A DNA stretch of 64,000 nucleotides from Oscillibacter valericigenes (GTDB taxonomy: Bacteria; Bacillota; Clostridia; Oscillospirales; Oscillospiraceae), in NCBI RefSeq assembly GCF_016902445.1, contig NZ_JACSNX010000001.1, positions 186,001-250,000 on the forward strand. The letters are read 5' to 3'. Under the pieces are notes generated by a model. It searched no databases. It was not told where the DNA came from and was given only the letters and a program-made list of their open reading frames with translations. A program made the position numbers and the translations under genes. Shown here piece by piece: positions 9,698-19,176 of this stretch (positions within the stretch are counted from its first letter, which is position 1; every line of letters starts with the position of its first letter).

Positions 9698-11515
9698 TCA
9701 CGATGGAAAGTCCCGGATCACCGCCAGGAAGTCCCGGCCGTACCGCTCCGCCTTGGCGGCACCCACGCCGCTGACCGCCCGCAGCTCCGCCATGGTCCCG
9801 GGGCGGGAGATGGCCATCTCCCGCAGCGTCTTGTCGGAGAACACCACGTAGGCGGGCACGCCCTGCCGCCGGGCCATCTGTGCCCGCAGGGCCCGGAGAC
9901 GGCCGAACAGCTCCGCCGCATCCCCCTCCAGCTCTCCGGCCGCCGCCCGGCGGGCCGGGGCGGACCGGTCCTCCCGCAGCGTCTTCATCTGGAGCGCCGA
10001 CTCCCCGTACATCACGTCCTCCGCCCGCTCCGTCAGCCGCAGCACCGGGTACTGCCCCGGGCTCAGCTCCAGCACCCCCTGGTCCAGCAGGAAGCGGATG
10101 CGCTCCTGGACCTCCTTCGCCGTCAGGTGGCCCAGGGCACCGTAGGTGTCCTCCCGGTCCATGCGGTACTTCCGCACCCGCTCCGTGTCCGCGCCGCAGA
10201 GGGTCTCCGCGATGACGCCGGCGCCGAAGTGCTGCCCCGTTTTGGCGATGCAGGCCACAATGGCCTTGGCGTCCCGGCTGACATCCACCTCCTGGAAGTT
10301 GTGGAGGCAGTTGTAGCAGGCATTGCAGGTATCCGGCGCGCGCTCGCCGAAATACTCCAGGATGTACTGCCGCAGGCACCGGCGGGTCCGGCAGTAGCCG
10401 GTCATCTGCCGCAGGCGGGCAAGGTCCCGCTGCCGCAGCTCCTCCGCCGTCCGGGGGTCCAGGTCCTCCCGGGGCTCGCTGTGGGTGATGAGGTACTCCC
10501 CGGTCCGCACGTCCTGACCGCTGTACAGCAGGATGCAGCTGGAGGGCGCCCCGTCCCGGCCGGCCCGGCCCGCCTCCTGGTAGTAGCTCTCCATGTCCTT
10601 GGGCATGTTGTAGTGGACCACGTACCGGACGTCGGACTTGTCGATGCCCATGCCGAAGGCGTTGGTGGCCACCATCACCTGCACCCGGTCGTAGAGGAAG
10701 TCCTCCTGGTTCCTCTGCCGCTCCTCCGGGTCCAGCCCGGCGTGGTACCGGGCGGTGGCCACCCCCCGCTGGCGGAGGAAATCGCACACCTCCTCCACCG
10801 TCTTCCGGGTGGAGCAGTAGACGATGCCGCACTTGCCGGGGCGGCTCTTCACCGCTTCCAGCAATGCCGCCCGCTTGTCCGAGGGCTGCCGGACCTCGAA
10901 GTACAGATTTTCCCGGTCAAAGCCGGTGGTCAGCTCCAGCGGGCCCCGCAGGTCCAGCAGGCGGCGGATGTCCGCCTTCACGTCCGGCGTGGCGGTGGCG
11001 GTGAAGGCCCCCACCGGGGGCCGGCGGGGCAGGCCCTCCGCAAAGGCGGGGATGTTCAGGTAGGAGGGGCGGAAGTCCTGGCCCCACTGGGAGATGCAGT
11101 GGGCCTCGTCCACCGCCACCAGGGAGATGTCCGCCTCCCGGACGAAGGACTGGAACCCCTCGGTCTCCAGCCGCTCCGGGGCCACGTAGATGATCTTGTA
11201 CCGCCCCTCCCTGGCCCGGTCCAGCGCCAGGAGATACTGGCGGAAGGTCAGGGAGCTGTTCAAAAACGCCGCCGGGATGCCCATCTGCACCAGCTGCGTC
11301 ACCTGGTCCCGCATCAGCGACACCAGGGGCGACACCACCAGGGTGATCCCAGGCAGCAGCAGCGCCGGGATCTGGTAGCAGATGGACTTCCCCGCCCCGG
11401 TGGGCATGATGGCCAGGGCGTCCCGGCCGGAGAGCAGCGCGTCGATGACCGCCTCCTGCCCGCCCCGGAACGCGTCGTAGCCGTAATAGGTTTTCAGGGC
11501 CTCTTCCTTGGTCAT
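9698..11515 (-). CDS. recQ: ATP-dependent DNA helicase RecQ
   Basis: 605 residues. Motif I is MPTGAGKSICYQ and the DEAH box reads AVDEAHCISQWGQDFRPSY, followed by the helicase C domain (GRAGRDGAPSSC). The zinc-binding region is CRTRRCLRQYILEYFG, then CNACYNC. A winged helix follows, and an HRDC domain sits at about residues 530-603 (GTMAELRAVSGVGAAKAERY). The length is typical of RecQ. It unwinds 3'-5' in recombination and fork repair. It is a single-gene unit facing rpoD; GGAGGG precedes the start. Confidence 0.96.
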   Translation of the reverse strand: MTKEEALKTYYGYDAFRGGQEAVIDALLSGRDALAIMPTGAGKSICYQIPALLLPGITLVVSPLVSLMRDQVTQLVQMGIPAAFLNSSLTFRQYLLALDRAREGRYKIIYVAPERLETEGFQSFVREADISLVAVDEAHCISQWGQDFRPSYLNIPAFAEGLPRRPPVGAFTATATPDVKADIRRLLDLRGPLELTTGFDRENLYFEVRQPSDKRAALLEAVKSRPGKCGIVYCSTRKTVEEVCDFLRQRGVATARYHAGLDPEERQRNQEDFLYDRVQVMVATNAFGMGIDKSDVRYVVHYNMPKDMESYYQEAGRAGRDGAPSSCILLYSGQDVRTGEYLITHSEPREDLDPRTAEELRQRDLARLRQMTGYCRTRRCLRQYILEYFGERAPDTCNACYNCLHNFQEVDVSRDAKAIVACIAKTGQHFGAGVIAETLCGADTERVRKYRMDREDTYGALGHLTAKEVQERIRFLLDQGVLELSPGQYPVLRLTERAEDVMYGESALQMKTLREDRSAPARRAAAGELEGDAAELFGRLRALRAQMARRQGVPAYVVFSDKTLREMAISRPGTMAELRAVSGVGAAKAERYGRDFLAVIRDFPS

Positions 11516-11588
11516 GGTTTCCTTCCCTCCGGGGCCTGTCCGCCCCCGTGTTGACGCTCAGCATTGTAGCACATCTGTTCGCATAAGG

Positions 11589-11618
11589 CAAGGCCCCGGC
11601 ATTCGTCCGCCGGGGCCT
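11589..11618 (-). terminator. Terminator of the P-loop ATPase gene
   Basis: A 10-bp stem (11591-11600 with 11609-11618) with an 8-base loop, between the stop codon at 11637 and recQ. The T tract on the minus strand is short. Confidence 0.6.
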
Positions 11619-11636
11619 GCTCTCTCATATCTTATC

Positions 11637-12704
11637 TTACCCCAGCCAGCTGAGGAGCCTTCCAGCCTCCAGGGCTGCCAGGGTCCGGACGCCGTCGAAG
11701 TCCACATAGGGGTTGTAGACCGCCTCCAGCTTGTCATGGCTGGCCTTGGCGTCCTTCAGGGCCGCCACGCCCTCCTCCCGCAGCAGGGCCGCCATCCGGG
11801 TCTGGAATCGCAGGCGGGCCTTGCCCTCCGGCTCTGCCATGGCATCCAGCCGCACCCGGCGGAAGGGCTTCTGCCCGTACTCCATGCCGGACCGGGAGGT
11901 GACGAAGGCCAGCCCCAGGCCGGGGATCAGCAGGTGCTCGATCCGGTCCGGCTGCTCCGGCGCACAGCAAATGATGGTATTCCAGCCGCTGTCCGCCGCT
12001 GCCCGGTGGAGCCGGGCGAGCATCTCCCCCGCCAGCTCCCAGCTGTCCGCCAGCTCGTAAACCTTGGGGCACAGGGCGTCCACGCTGTCGAACCGCCAGA
12101 TGTACCCCTTGTGGGTGATGCTGCCCAGGAAGCGGCGGGTAGTCCTTCCCTCCTCGCCGCCCCGGCGGCGCAGCTCCCGGGTGATGATGCCCGCCGTCCG
12201 GCGGTCCGCCCGCTCCCGGTCGAAGGTCTTCCGCACCGCCGCCACCGCGTCCAGCTCTACCTGCCGTGCGGCCTTCAGGTTGTGGTAGGCCCGGGCGTAG
12301 GCGGCCTTGTAGGCGTGGGTGTGGGCCTTCACCTCCTCCGCCGCGGCCTTGGCTGCAGTGAGGTCATAAAACCGTCCCAGGTCCACATACCGGTCCACCG
12401 CCGCCGGATACTTGGGTTCGATGATGTGGGGCGCCGTGCCGTCCACCACGGCGCAGCGGAGCTCCGGCAGCACCACGCCGTCCAGGGAGTCCGGATCTCC
12501 GGAGCACCATAAGTACTCCACCGGCGTGCCTGCGTCCTCCATGGTGCGGCCGATCTCCCGCATGAAGGTGTTCTTGCCCACGCCGGGGCCGCCCTTCAGG
12601 ACCATCAGGTCATAGGTGTCCTCCAGGTCCACGATCTCCGAAAACAGGTTCTGAAAGCCGTCGCCGCTGTTGGCGCCTGCGAAAAAATGGGTAACTTGAG
12701 CCAT
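11637..12704 (-). CDS. PRK06851-like P-loop ATPase
   Basis: 355 residues from ATG 12704 (GGAGGGGAG precedes); the much longer frame upstream is spurious. Near residue 34 is a Walker A motif, LKGGPGVGKNTFMREIG, with Asn where Ser or Thr is more usual. Next come WCSGDPDSLDGVVLPE and VDGTAPHIIEPKYPAAVDRY, conserved in the PRK06851 family of clostridial proteins. A second domain carries another nucleotide-binding-like region but no clear second Walker A. The role is unknown; some annotations call it a nucleotide kinase-like ATPase. It is monocistronic. Confidence 0.75.
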   Translation of the reverse strand: MAQVTHFFAGANSGDGFQNLFSEIVDLEDTYDLMVLKGGPGVGKNTFMREIGRTMEDAGTPVEYLWCSGDPDSLDGVVLPELRCAVVDGTAPHIIEPKYPAAVDRYVDLGRFYDLTAAKAAAEEVKAHTHAYKAAYARAYHNLKAARQVELDAVAAVRKTFDRERADRRTAGIITRELRRRGGEEGRTTRRFLGSITHKGYIWRFDSVDALCPKVYELADSWELAGEMLARLHRAAADSGWNTIICCAPEQPDRIEHLLIPGLGLAFVTSRSGMEYGQKPFRRVRLDAMAEPEGKARLRFQTRMAALLREEGVAALKDAKASHDKLEAVYNPYVDFDGVRTLAALEAGRLLSWLG

Positions 12705-12847
12705 ACGCTCCCCTCCAAGTGTCGTTCTTACTCTCAGGCTATGCAAAAACAACTTGACCTGACAGCGGTTTTTCACAGACCGGGGCCGGATGGATGAAAA
12801 TACCTCTTCTGGAAGAGAAATTAGGAGATGAATTTTTTTCCGCCATC

Positions 12848-12856
12848 TGTTATAAT
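12848..12856 (+). promoter_or_regulatory. Extended -10 promoter of the carboxypeptidase gene
   Basis: TGTTATAAT is an extended -10 box (TG-N-TATAAT), 60 bases before the start codon. The -35 region is poor, as expected for extended -10 promoters. Confidence 0.65.
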
Positions 12857-12915
12857 GAAACGAACGACATTGCGGCGGCGCCGGACTGGCCCGCCTTTCA
12901 GATAGGAGCGCCGAT

Positions 12916-14061
12916 ATGGACGAGGAATACAAGCCCATGATCTCAGACGAGGAGCGTGCCGCCCGACGGGCCCAGCGGGCGGAGAGCCGCCGGAAAAAAC
13001 GCCGGGCAAGACGGATGCGGCAGCTTCGCCGCCTGGTGCCCTGCGGCCTGCTGGCTGTCCTGTGTGTGGGGCTGGTGACCGTAGGGGCCCAGCTCATCGA
13101 GAAGCCGCGGCCGGAGGTCGGCAAGGCCGGCCGCCCCTTCCAGCCAGCGGCCGCCGCCAGCGATGATGTTGCGGCGTCTTACACCAGAGCCGTGTCCGAC
13201 ACGGACACCGTCCAGCTGGGAGAGGACTTCCCCAGCCGCTGCGCGGTGCTGATCGATCTGGATGACCGGACGGTCCTGGCCGAGAAGAACGCGGACACGC
13301 TCATCGATCCCGCCTCCATGACCAAGGTGCTGACGGTGCTGGTGGCGGCTGAGCACATCACGGAGGAGGACCTGGACAAGACGTTCACCATCACCATCGA
13401 CATCACCGACTACTGCTATGTCAACGGATGCAGCGTGGTGGGCCTGATGGTGGGGGAGACGGTCCCGGTGCGGGAGCTGTTCTACGGCACCATCCTCTCC
13501 TCCGGCGCGGACGCGGCGCTGGGACTGGCCACCTATGTGGCGGGCTCCCAGGAGGCGTTCGTGGCGCTGATGAACGAAAAGCTGGAGGAGCTGGGCATCG
13601 CGGACACCGCCCACTTCACCAACTGCGTGGGGCTGTACGACGAGGCTCACAAGTGCACGGTCCGCGACATGGCGGTGATCCTGGAGGCTGCCATGGACAA
13701 CGACCTGTGCCGGGAAGTGCTGGGGGCCCGGACCTATGAGACCCTTCCCACCACAGACCACCCGGAGGGGCAGATCCTCTCCAACTGGTTCCTGCGGCGG
13801 ATCGAGGACAAGGACACCGGCAGTGTGACGGTCACCGGCGCCAAGACCGGATATGTGGCGGAGTCCGGCAACTGCGCCGTCAGCTGCGGCGAGACGGCGG
13901 ACGGCCGCCGCTACATCTGCGTGACGGCAGATGCGTACAGTGCCTGGCGGGCCATCTACGATCACACGGATCTGTACAGGATCTACTGTTCCGGGGAGAC
14001 GCCGGAGGAGACCGAGGCAGAGCCTCCCGTCCTTTCCGATGGAGATGCCGTCTCTGCATAA
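12916..14061 (+). CDS. D-alanyl-D-alanine carboxypeptidase, serine type (S11)
   Basis: 381 residues. The first 35 are very basic, followed by a transmembrane segment (about residues 38-57, LVPCGLLAVLCVGLVTVGAQ), so it is a type II anchored enzyme without a cleavable signal. The active-site SxxK motif is ASMTKVLT. The second motif reads SSGADAA, with Ala at the position of the usual Asn in SGN. The KTG motif is AKTGYVAESG. It would trim the terminal D-Ala of peptidoglycan stem peptides. Its own extended -10 promoter and terminator make it a single-gene unit. Confidence 0.88.
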   Translation: MDEEYKPMISDEERAARRAQRAESRRKKRRARRMRQLRRLVPCGLLAVLCVGLVTVGAQLIEKPRPEVGKAGRPFQPAAAASDDVAASYTRAVSDTDTVQLGEDFPSRCAVLIDLDDRTVLAEKNADTLIDPASMTKVLTVLVAAEHITEEDLDKTFTITIDITDYCYVNGCSVVGLMVGETVPVRELFYGTILSSGADAALGLATYVAGSQEAFVALMNEKLEELGIADTAHFTNCVGLYDEAHKCTVRDMAVILEAAMDNDLCREVLGARTYETLPTTDHPEGQILSNWFLRRIEDKDTGSVTVTGAKTGYVAESGNCAVSCGETADGRRYICVTADAYSAWRAIYDHTDLYRIYCSGETPEETEAEPPVLSDGDAVSA

Positions 14062-14066
14062 GAAAC

Positions 14067-14094
14067 AGGCGGAGCGCCCTTCGGCGCTCCGCCT
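14067..14094. terminator. Bidirectional terminator
   Basis: A perfect 12-bp stem (14067-14078 with 14083-14094) with a CTTC loop between convergent genes. A pyrimidine-rich tail follows on the plus strand and TTTCTT on the minus strand. Confidence 0.75.
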
Positions 14095-14106
14095 CTCTCG
14101 TTCTGT

Positions 14107-14928
14107 TCAGAATCCTCTTCTTTTCAGATCCGCCGCCAGGGAGACGTAGAACTCCCGGACGTCAAAGCCGGGGATGTTCTCCCGGTTCAGGTCCACCACG
14201 TCCCCGTGAGAGATGCCCCGCTTTCCCTTGGGCTCCAGCAGGGTAAACCGCTCTCCCCACCTGGCGGAGTCCACCGCCACCAGCCCGTCGTTCAGCCCAT
14301 CGAAGTGCTTGACGATGGGGTAGGTCATGTTCAGGGGGAACTTCCCGTGCTGGGCCCTGCGGCAGTAGGACATGACGCTCTGGTAAAAGACGCCGGGGGC
14401 ATCCGGGGTGACCGCGTTCCGCTTTTCGCAGGCGGAGGCCGTCAGGTCTGTCACCGCCGCCAGGAAATCCGGCCGCTCGTCCCCCAGCCGCTTCAGAGCC
14501 GCGTTGTAGGTGTCCGCGATCTTCTGCCGGGCCGCCGCCGGGATCTTCTCCAGCAGGTATTCGGCAAAGATGCAGCCCCGGTGGGGCGTGTTGACGGTGG
14601 TGAGGCTGGCAACATACGGCGCCATTCCCTGGCGGGTGATGGCGGCCCGGCTGTCCAGCCCGCCCTTGGAGTGGGCGATGATGTTCACCTTTTCACAGCC
14701 TGTCTCCGCCAGGATCTGCCGGATGCGCCGGGTGGGATAGGCTGCCCCCACCGGCCGGATGTTCAACAGCAGGAAGAAGGCGGCACAGAGCAGCCCCAGC
14801 AGCCAGAGCCAGCCCCCCAGGTCTCCCATCAGCCAGGTAAGGAAATCCAAGTCTTCCACCAGCATCCAGGTCAGGCCAGCCGCAACGGAAACCAGGACAA
14901 AAACGCCCCTCCTGGCCCACTGCCTCAC
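14107..14928 (-). CDS. Alpha/beta-hydrolase (lipase-like), apparently internally deleted
   Basis: 273 residues. Two hydrophobic segments occupy residues 5-60. Then IRPVGAAYPTRRIRQILAET runs straight into GCEKVNIIAHSKGGLDSRAA, where AHSKGG holds the nucleophile Ser. Later come VNTPHRG, a FDGLNDGLVAVDSA segment with a likely acid residue, and SHGDVVDLN with the likely His. In related lipases a strand with an HG oxyanion motif and about 60 more residues stand between the YPTR-like stretch and the RIRxIL helix; here they are absent in frame. The protein may be folded but inactive. It shares a 4-bp ATGA overlap with the upstream EFR1 gene. Confidence 0.7.
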   Translation of the reverse strand: MRQWARRGVFVLVSVAAGLTWMLVEDLDFLTWLMGDLGGWLWLLGLLCAAFFLLLNIRPVGAAYPTRRIRQILAETGCEKVNIIAHSKGGLDSRAAITRQGMAPYVASLTTVNTPHRGCIFAEYLLEKIPAAARQKIADTYNAALKRLGDERPDFLAAVTDLTASACEKRNAVTPDAPGVFYQSVMSYCRRAQHGKFPLNMTYPIVKHFDGLNDGLVAVDSARWGERFTLLEPKGKRGISHGDVVDLNRENIPGFDVREFYVSLAADLKRRGF

Positions 14929-15746
14929 AGGAACACCTCGTTCTCCTTGAGCTCTGTGAAATTCTGCTCCAGCATGGCCACGTGGGACAAAAACGCCGGG
15001 TCGTCAAAGTACTTGGCGTGCTTCGTGCACTTGCGGACGCAGCACTGGCACTTGATGCAGGTGCCCGGCACCTCCGCCACGTTGGAGGGGTTGATGGCCC
15101 CCATGGGGCACAGGCGGGCGCAGGCGCCGCAGTCGGTGCAGCGGCTCAGGTCCGTCTGGGGCTTGGCCTTCAGGAACTGGGCGGGCTGGCCGTCGGTGCC
15201 CTTGGGCACGTAGTAAGGAGCCGCCGGGTCTCCCGGCACGGCGACGGGGGCGGGAATGTCCGTCAGGCCCGCCACCTTGTCCGCGATCCGGGCGGCAAAG
15301 GACTCCATCTGCCGCTTGTCGTCCCAGTCCGGGCGGCCGTCCGCCAGGACGTCGGTGAAGGCGTGGCGGCAGGCGAAGGCGGCGCCCGCCACGGTGTGGA
15401 AGCCGTCCGCCTCCAGCACGGCGCACAGCTCCGCCAGGGCGTTGTCGTAGGACCGGTTGCCGAAGGTGACCACCCCCACCGCCAGGGCGCCATTGCCGTG
15501 GATCTGCTCCCGGACGAAGGGCAGCATCTTGTTGGGCAGCTTCCCCGCATAGGTGGGCATGGCAAACACCACCAGATCGCCCGGGTCAAACTCCATGGGC
15601 TCCCGCCTGTCCGACGGGCGGGTGAAGTTCCGCCGCTCCAGGGGGACGCCCAGCTTCTCCGCCAGGGTCTCCGCAATGGTGTTTGCCGTCTTGTCCGTAT
15701 TGCCTGTGGCGCTCCAATAGACCGCCCGGACCCGTTCCACACGCAT
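14925..15746 (-). CDS. EFR1 family flavodoxin-ferredoxin fusion
   Basis: 273 residues. The N-terminal 160 are flavodoxin-like, with the FMN phosphate loop WSATGNTDKTA. The C-terminal 90 hold two [4Fe-4S] motifs, CTDCGACARLCPMGAI and CIKCQCCVRKCTKHAKYF; the second cluster motif lacks the final proline. Such proteins probably carry electrons between ferredoxin-type donors and unknown acceptors in anaerobes. It is the first gene of a two-gene unit with the lipase-like gene. Confidence 0.88.
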   Translation of the reverse strand: MRVERVRAVYWSATGNTDKTANTIAETLAEKLGVPLERRNFTRPSDRREPMEFDPGDLVVFAMPTYAGKLPNKMLPFVREQIHGNGALAVGVVTFGNRSYDNALAELCAVLEADGFHTVAGAAFACRHAFTDVLADGRPDWDDKRQMESFAARIADKVAGLTDIPAPVAVPGDPAAPYYVPKGTDGQPAQFLKAKPQTDLSRCTDCGACARLCPMGAINPSNVAEVPGTCIKCQCCVRKCTKHAKYFDDPAFLSHVAMLEQNFTELKENEVFL

Positions 15747-15775
15747 CTCTCATCTCTCCCCTTCTTGTTATAAAC

Positions 15776-15807
15776 AGCAGGCGCCCGAGGTCCCTCGGGC
15801 GCCTGCT
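15776..15807 (-). terminator. Terminator of the truA-clp operon
   Basis: A perfect 15-bp stem (15776-15790 with 15793-15807) and a 2-base loop, four bases after the stop codon of the small Cys protein. On the minus strand it is followed by TGTTTATAA. Confidence 0.8.
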
Positions 15808-15811
15808 GAAC

Positions 15812-16021
15812 TCACAGTGAAAAATCTTCCTCTTTCAGCCGTTCAGTCTCCAGCGCCGCCGGCCGGGGCGGCACCCGCTTCAAGGGGTCGTATTTAAATG
15901 CTCTGCAGTGATGCTCCACCGGGACGATGCCCCGCTTCACGCAGGCCACCTCCCGCTCGTTGATCTGCTGGCCTCGCTGGCAGTAGGCACAGCGGGGGTC
16001 CATATCCTTTCGGAACAGCAT
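15812..16021 (-). CDS. Small conserved cysteine protein
   Basis: 69 residues from ATG 16021 (AAGGAGGGGGG precedes). Four Cys residues lie in the pattern CAYCQRG, CVKRGIV and HHCRAF, suggesting a small zinc or metal-binding unit. The C-terminal half is FKYDPLKRVPPRPAALE, a stretch I recall from small clostridial proteins of unknown function. It lies 26 bases after the ClpE-like gene and just before the operon terminator, so it is co-transcribed. A role as adaptor or partner of the Clp ATPase is only a guess. Confidence 0.75.
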   Translation of the reverse strand: MLFRKDMDPRCAYCQRGQQINEREVACVKRGIVPVEHHCRAFKYDPLKRVPPRPAALETERLKEEDFSL

Positions 16022-16047
16022 GACCTTCCCCCCTCCTTCTTCACCCG

Positions 16048-18366
16048 TCACAGGGTGTACAGCTTGATGGCGTCATTCTCCACCGTGGCCTTCACCTGGC
16101 TGATGGGGTGCTCGTAGCTGTCGATGATCTGGGTCGCCATGGGGTCCTCCAGCTCCCGCTGGATGGTGCGCCGCAGGTTCCGGGCACCGTAGGTCAGGGA
16201 GTAGGACTTCTTGGTGAGGAGCTCCACCAGGGCGTCGTCATAGGTGAAGGTGATGCCCTTCTCCTTCAGGGAGCCCACCAGCTCGTTCAGCATGATGCGG
16301 GCGATGCCGTGGAAGTTCTCCTCGCTGAGGCGGTTGAAGGTGATGACCGCGTCCACCCGGTTGATGAACTCCGGCCGCAGGAACTGCTGCAGCGCCTTCA
16401 TGGCCCGGTCGGCGTCCTGCTCGTTCACGGAACGGCCGAAGCCCACGGTGCCCTCCTTGGTGGCGCTGCCGGCGTTGGAGGTCATGACGATGATGGTGTT
16501 CTCGAAGTTCACCTTCCGGCCGTGGGCGTCGGTGATCTCACCGTCGTCCAGGATCTGGAGAAGGATGTTCAGCACATCCGGGTGGGCCTTCTCGATCTCG
16601 TCGAACAGGACCACGGCGTAGGGCTTGCGGCGGATCTTCTCCGTCAGCTGGCCCGCCTCGTCATACCCCACATAGCCCGGGGGAGAGCCCACCAGGCGGG
16701 AGACGGAGTGCTTCTCCATAAACTCCGACATATCCAGCCGGATCAGGGCGTCCGGCGTGTTGAAGAGGTCATTTGCCAGCTGCTTCACCAGCTCTGTCTT
16801 GCCCACGCCGGTGGGGCCCACGAAGATGAAGCTGACGGGCTTGTGCTTGGGGGAGATGCCCACCCGGTTCCGCCGCACGGCGGCGGCCACGGCGGTCACC
16901 GCCTGGTCCTGGCCGATGATGTGGCTCTTGAGCCGCCCCTCCAGCTGGCTCAGGCGCTGGAACTCCTGTTCCCGGATCTTGGCCGCCGGGATCTTGGTCC
17001 ACAGCTCGATGACGTGGGCCAGGTTGTCCATGCTGAGCTGGGGGTCGCCCTTTTCCAGCAGGCCGTTCAGCTCCGTGTTCAGCTGCATCTCCCGGCTCTT
17101 CAGCTCCGCCATCCGGGCGTAGTCCTGCTCCGTCTTCTCCTCCTGCTCCTCCAGCATGGTGCGCTCTTTCTCATAGTCGTCCAGCTCCCGCTGGATCTCC
17201 ATGCGGCGGGAGATGTCCGGGTCCTTCAGGTTCAGGTCGGAGCAGGCCTCGTCGATCAGGTCGATGGCCTTGTCCGGCAGGAACCGGTCGGTGATGTACC
17301 GCTCGGACAGCAGCACCGCCTGGCGCAGGATCCCCTCAGAGATCTTCACCCCGTGGAACTGCTCGTACTTGGGAGCCAGGCCCTGGAGGATCTTCACCGA
17401 GTCCTCGATGGAGGGCTCGTTCACCGTCACCGGCTGGAACCGCCGCTCCAGGGCGGTGTCCTTCTCGATGGACTTGCGGTACTCATTGAAGGTGGTGGCG
17501 CCGATCACCTGGATCTCGCCCCGGGAGAGGGCGGGCTTTAAGATATTGGCGGCGTTCATACTGCCCTCGGCGTCGCCGGCGCCCACGATGTTGTGGACCT
17601 CGTCGATCATCAGAATGATGTTGCCCAGGCGCTTCACCTCGTCGATGAGGCCCTTCATCCGGCTCTCGAACTGGCCCCGGAACTGGGTGCCGGCCACCAG
17701 GGCCGTCAGATCCAGCAGATAGACCTCCTTGTCCCGCAGCTTGAAGGGCACATCGCCCTTGGCGATCCGCTGGGCCAGCCCCTCGGCGATGGCGGTCTTG
17801 CCCACGCCGGGCTCACCGATCAGGCAGGGATTGTTCTTCTGACGGCGGTTCAGGATCTGCACCACCCGCTCGATCTCCTCCTCCCGGCCGATGACCGGGT
17901 CCAGCTTGCCCTCCTGGGCCCGCTGGGTCAGGGAGATGCAGTAGTTCTCCAGATATTTGCGCTTGCCGTTTTTGGGATCCTTGCGCTCTTTTTCCCGGCC
18001 GCGGGCGCCGCCCTCTTCCTGACCGCCGCTCTCGCCGCTCTTGGCGGTCTCACCGGAGAAGAGCCGGTTCAGGAAGGGGAAGGTGGCGGTCTTGCCCTCT
18101 TCCTCTTCCTCCCCAAGGTCCTCGCCGCCGGGCAGATCCTCAATATTCTCCACACCGTTCATGGCCTGGAGCATCTCGCTGTTGAGGGTTTCCAGATCCT
18201 CGTCCGAGATGCCCATGCGCTTCATCATGTCATCCACCTGGGGCAGGCCCAGCTCCTTTGCGCACTTCAGGCACAGGCCCTCGTTGATGGTCTTGTCCCC
18301 CTCCATCTTGGAGATGAACACTACGGCGATATTCTTTTTACATCTTGAACAAAGTGTCGGCTGCAT
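16048..18366 (-). CDS. ClpE-like AAA+ unfoldase with N-terminal zinc finger
   Basis: 772 residues from ATG 18366 (GGAGGG precedes). Cys 6, 9, 32 and 35 (CSRC and CLKC) form a zinc finger in place of the ClpC N-domain, as in ClpE. An acidic linker (about 80-130) follows. The first AAA+ module has Walker [16 protein letters not shown]. The middle coiled segment ([20 protein letters not shown]) resembles a UVR/M domain. The second AAA+ module has [17 protein letters not shown] and [15 protein letters not shown]. It should unfold proteins for ClpP. No heat-shock operator (CIRCE or CtsR site) is seen. It lies in the truA operon. Confidence 0.9.
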   Translation of the reverse strand: MQPTLCSRCKKNIAVVFISKMEGDKTINEGLCLKCAKELGLPQVDDMMKRMGISDEDLETLNSEMLQAMNGVENIEDLPGGEDLGEEEEEGKTATFPFLNRLFSGETAKSGESGGQEEGGARGREKERKDPKNGKRKYLENYCISLTQRAQEGKLDPVIGREEEIERVVQILNRRQKNNPCLIGEPGVGKTAIAEGLAQRIAKGDVPFKLRDKEVYLLDLTALVAGTQFRGQFESRMKGLIDEVKRLGNIILMIDEVHNIVGAGDAEGSMNAANILKPALSRGEIQVIGATTFNEYRKSIEKDTALERRFQPVTVNEPSIEDSVKILQGLAPKYEQFHGVKISEGILRQAVLLSERYITDRFLPDKAIDLIDEACSDLNLKDPDISRRMEIQRELDDYEKERTMLEEQEEKTEQDYARMAELKSREMQLNTELNGLLEKGDPQLSMDNLAHVIELWTKIPAAKIREQEFQRLSQLEGRLKSHIIGQDQAVTAVAAAVRRNRVGISPKHKPVSFIFVGPTGVGKTELVKQLANDLFNTPDALIRLDMSEFMEKHSVSRLVGSPPGYVGYDEAGQLTEKIRRKPYAVVLFDEIEKAHPDVLNILLQILDDGEITDAHGRKVNFENTIIVMTSNAGSATKEGTVGFGRSVNEQDADRAMKALQQFLRPEFINRVDAVITFNRLSEENFHGIARIMLNELVGSLKEKGITFTYDDALVELLTKKSYSLTYGARNLRRTIQRELEDPMATQIIDSYEHPISQVKATVENDAIKLYTL

Positions 18367-18417
18367 CGTGTAAATCCCTCCAGAAATCATGACGCCGCCG
18401 GGGCGCGGCCCCGTTCG

Positions 18418-19119
18418 TCATTGCAGAAGCGACAGCGCGCTCAGGGGCGTGTGTGTCGCAAAAAATCGTAAAATATGGGTGGCGGAAACGGTGTCCGTCT
18501 CAAAGGAGACTCCGAAGCGCCGCAGCACCCAGATGGCCAGAAACAGGGCCAGAGCGCCCTCCGCCAGTCCGATGAGGCCGCCTCCCAGGGAGTTGACCAG
18601 ATGGAGACCCGGCAGCTGCAGCACCAGATCCATGGCCCGGATCAGCAGCTTCAGCAGGATCGTCAATCCCACGAAGGAGATGAGGAACAGCGCCGCATAG
18701 AGAATGGACTGGGCAACGCTCTCCACCACAGCCATGGCCAGAGAAATGCCGGTGTCCTGGATCTTCTCCTCCGTCTGCCGGACCAGGGAATCCCGCACGT
18801 CCTCGTCCAGGCCCATCAGGGCCAGCAGGTCGGCGATGGCGAAGCCCTCGTCCACGTCCTCCTCCGGCATCTGGACCTCCTGGGACTGCTGGGCCATGGC
18901 CTCGTCCACCCTTGTCTCGATGCTCTCCCGGATCAGCGGTGTGACCAGACGGGCCGCCGGCGCCGCCAGCGCATTTGCGATGACGGCCGCGCCCACCAGG
19001 GCCACGATCACCACCGCCAGTCCCGCCAGAGCCCGGAACAGTCCCCGATGGGCGCACCAGGCCGCCGCGGCGATCAGAACGGCCGCCGCAATCATGTCTA
19101 TTATAACAGGTGTTGTCAT
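18418..19119 (-). CDS. CvpA-like membrane protein
   Basis: 233 residues with about four membrane segments: residues 5-22, 30-50, a central one near 140-165 (ILYAALFLISFVGLTILLKL) and one near 185-205. The order and the glycine-rich HLVNSLGGGLIGLAEG segment match the CvpA/colicin V production family. A charged loop (residues 60-120) lies between helices 2 and 3. The function of CvpA proteins in Firmicutes is not settled. It sits between the DUF5711 gene (57 bases) and the Clp gene (51 bases) in one operon. Confidence 0.75.
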   Translation of the reverse strand: MTTPVIIDMIAAAVLIAAAAWCAHRGLFRALAGLAVVIVALVGAAVIANALAAPAARLVTPLIRESIETRVDEAMAQQSQEVQMPEEDVDEGFAIADLLALMGLDEDVRDSLVRQTEEKIQDTGISLAMAVVESVAQSILYAALFLISFVGLTILLKLLIRAMDLVLQLPGLHLVNSLGGGLIGLAEGALALFLAIWVLRRFGVSFETDTVSATHILRFFATHTPLSALSLLQ

Positions 19120-19176
19120 GCTTGCCTACCTTTTTGCTCGTAAACGTTTTGTGAATTCAGCCGAAATGTTTCCCAT

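Noticed and set aside
9578-11554. Long rightward open frame opposite recQ (658 codons)
   Set aside because: Antisense shadow; recQ motifs are complete on the minus strand.
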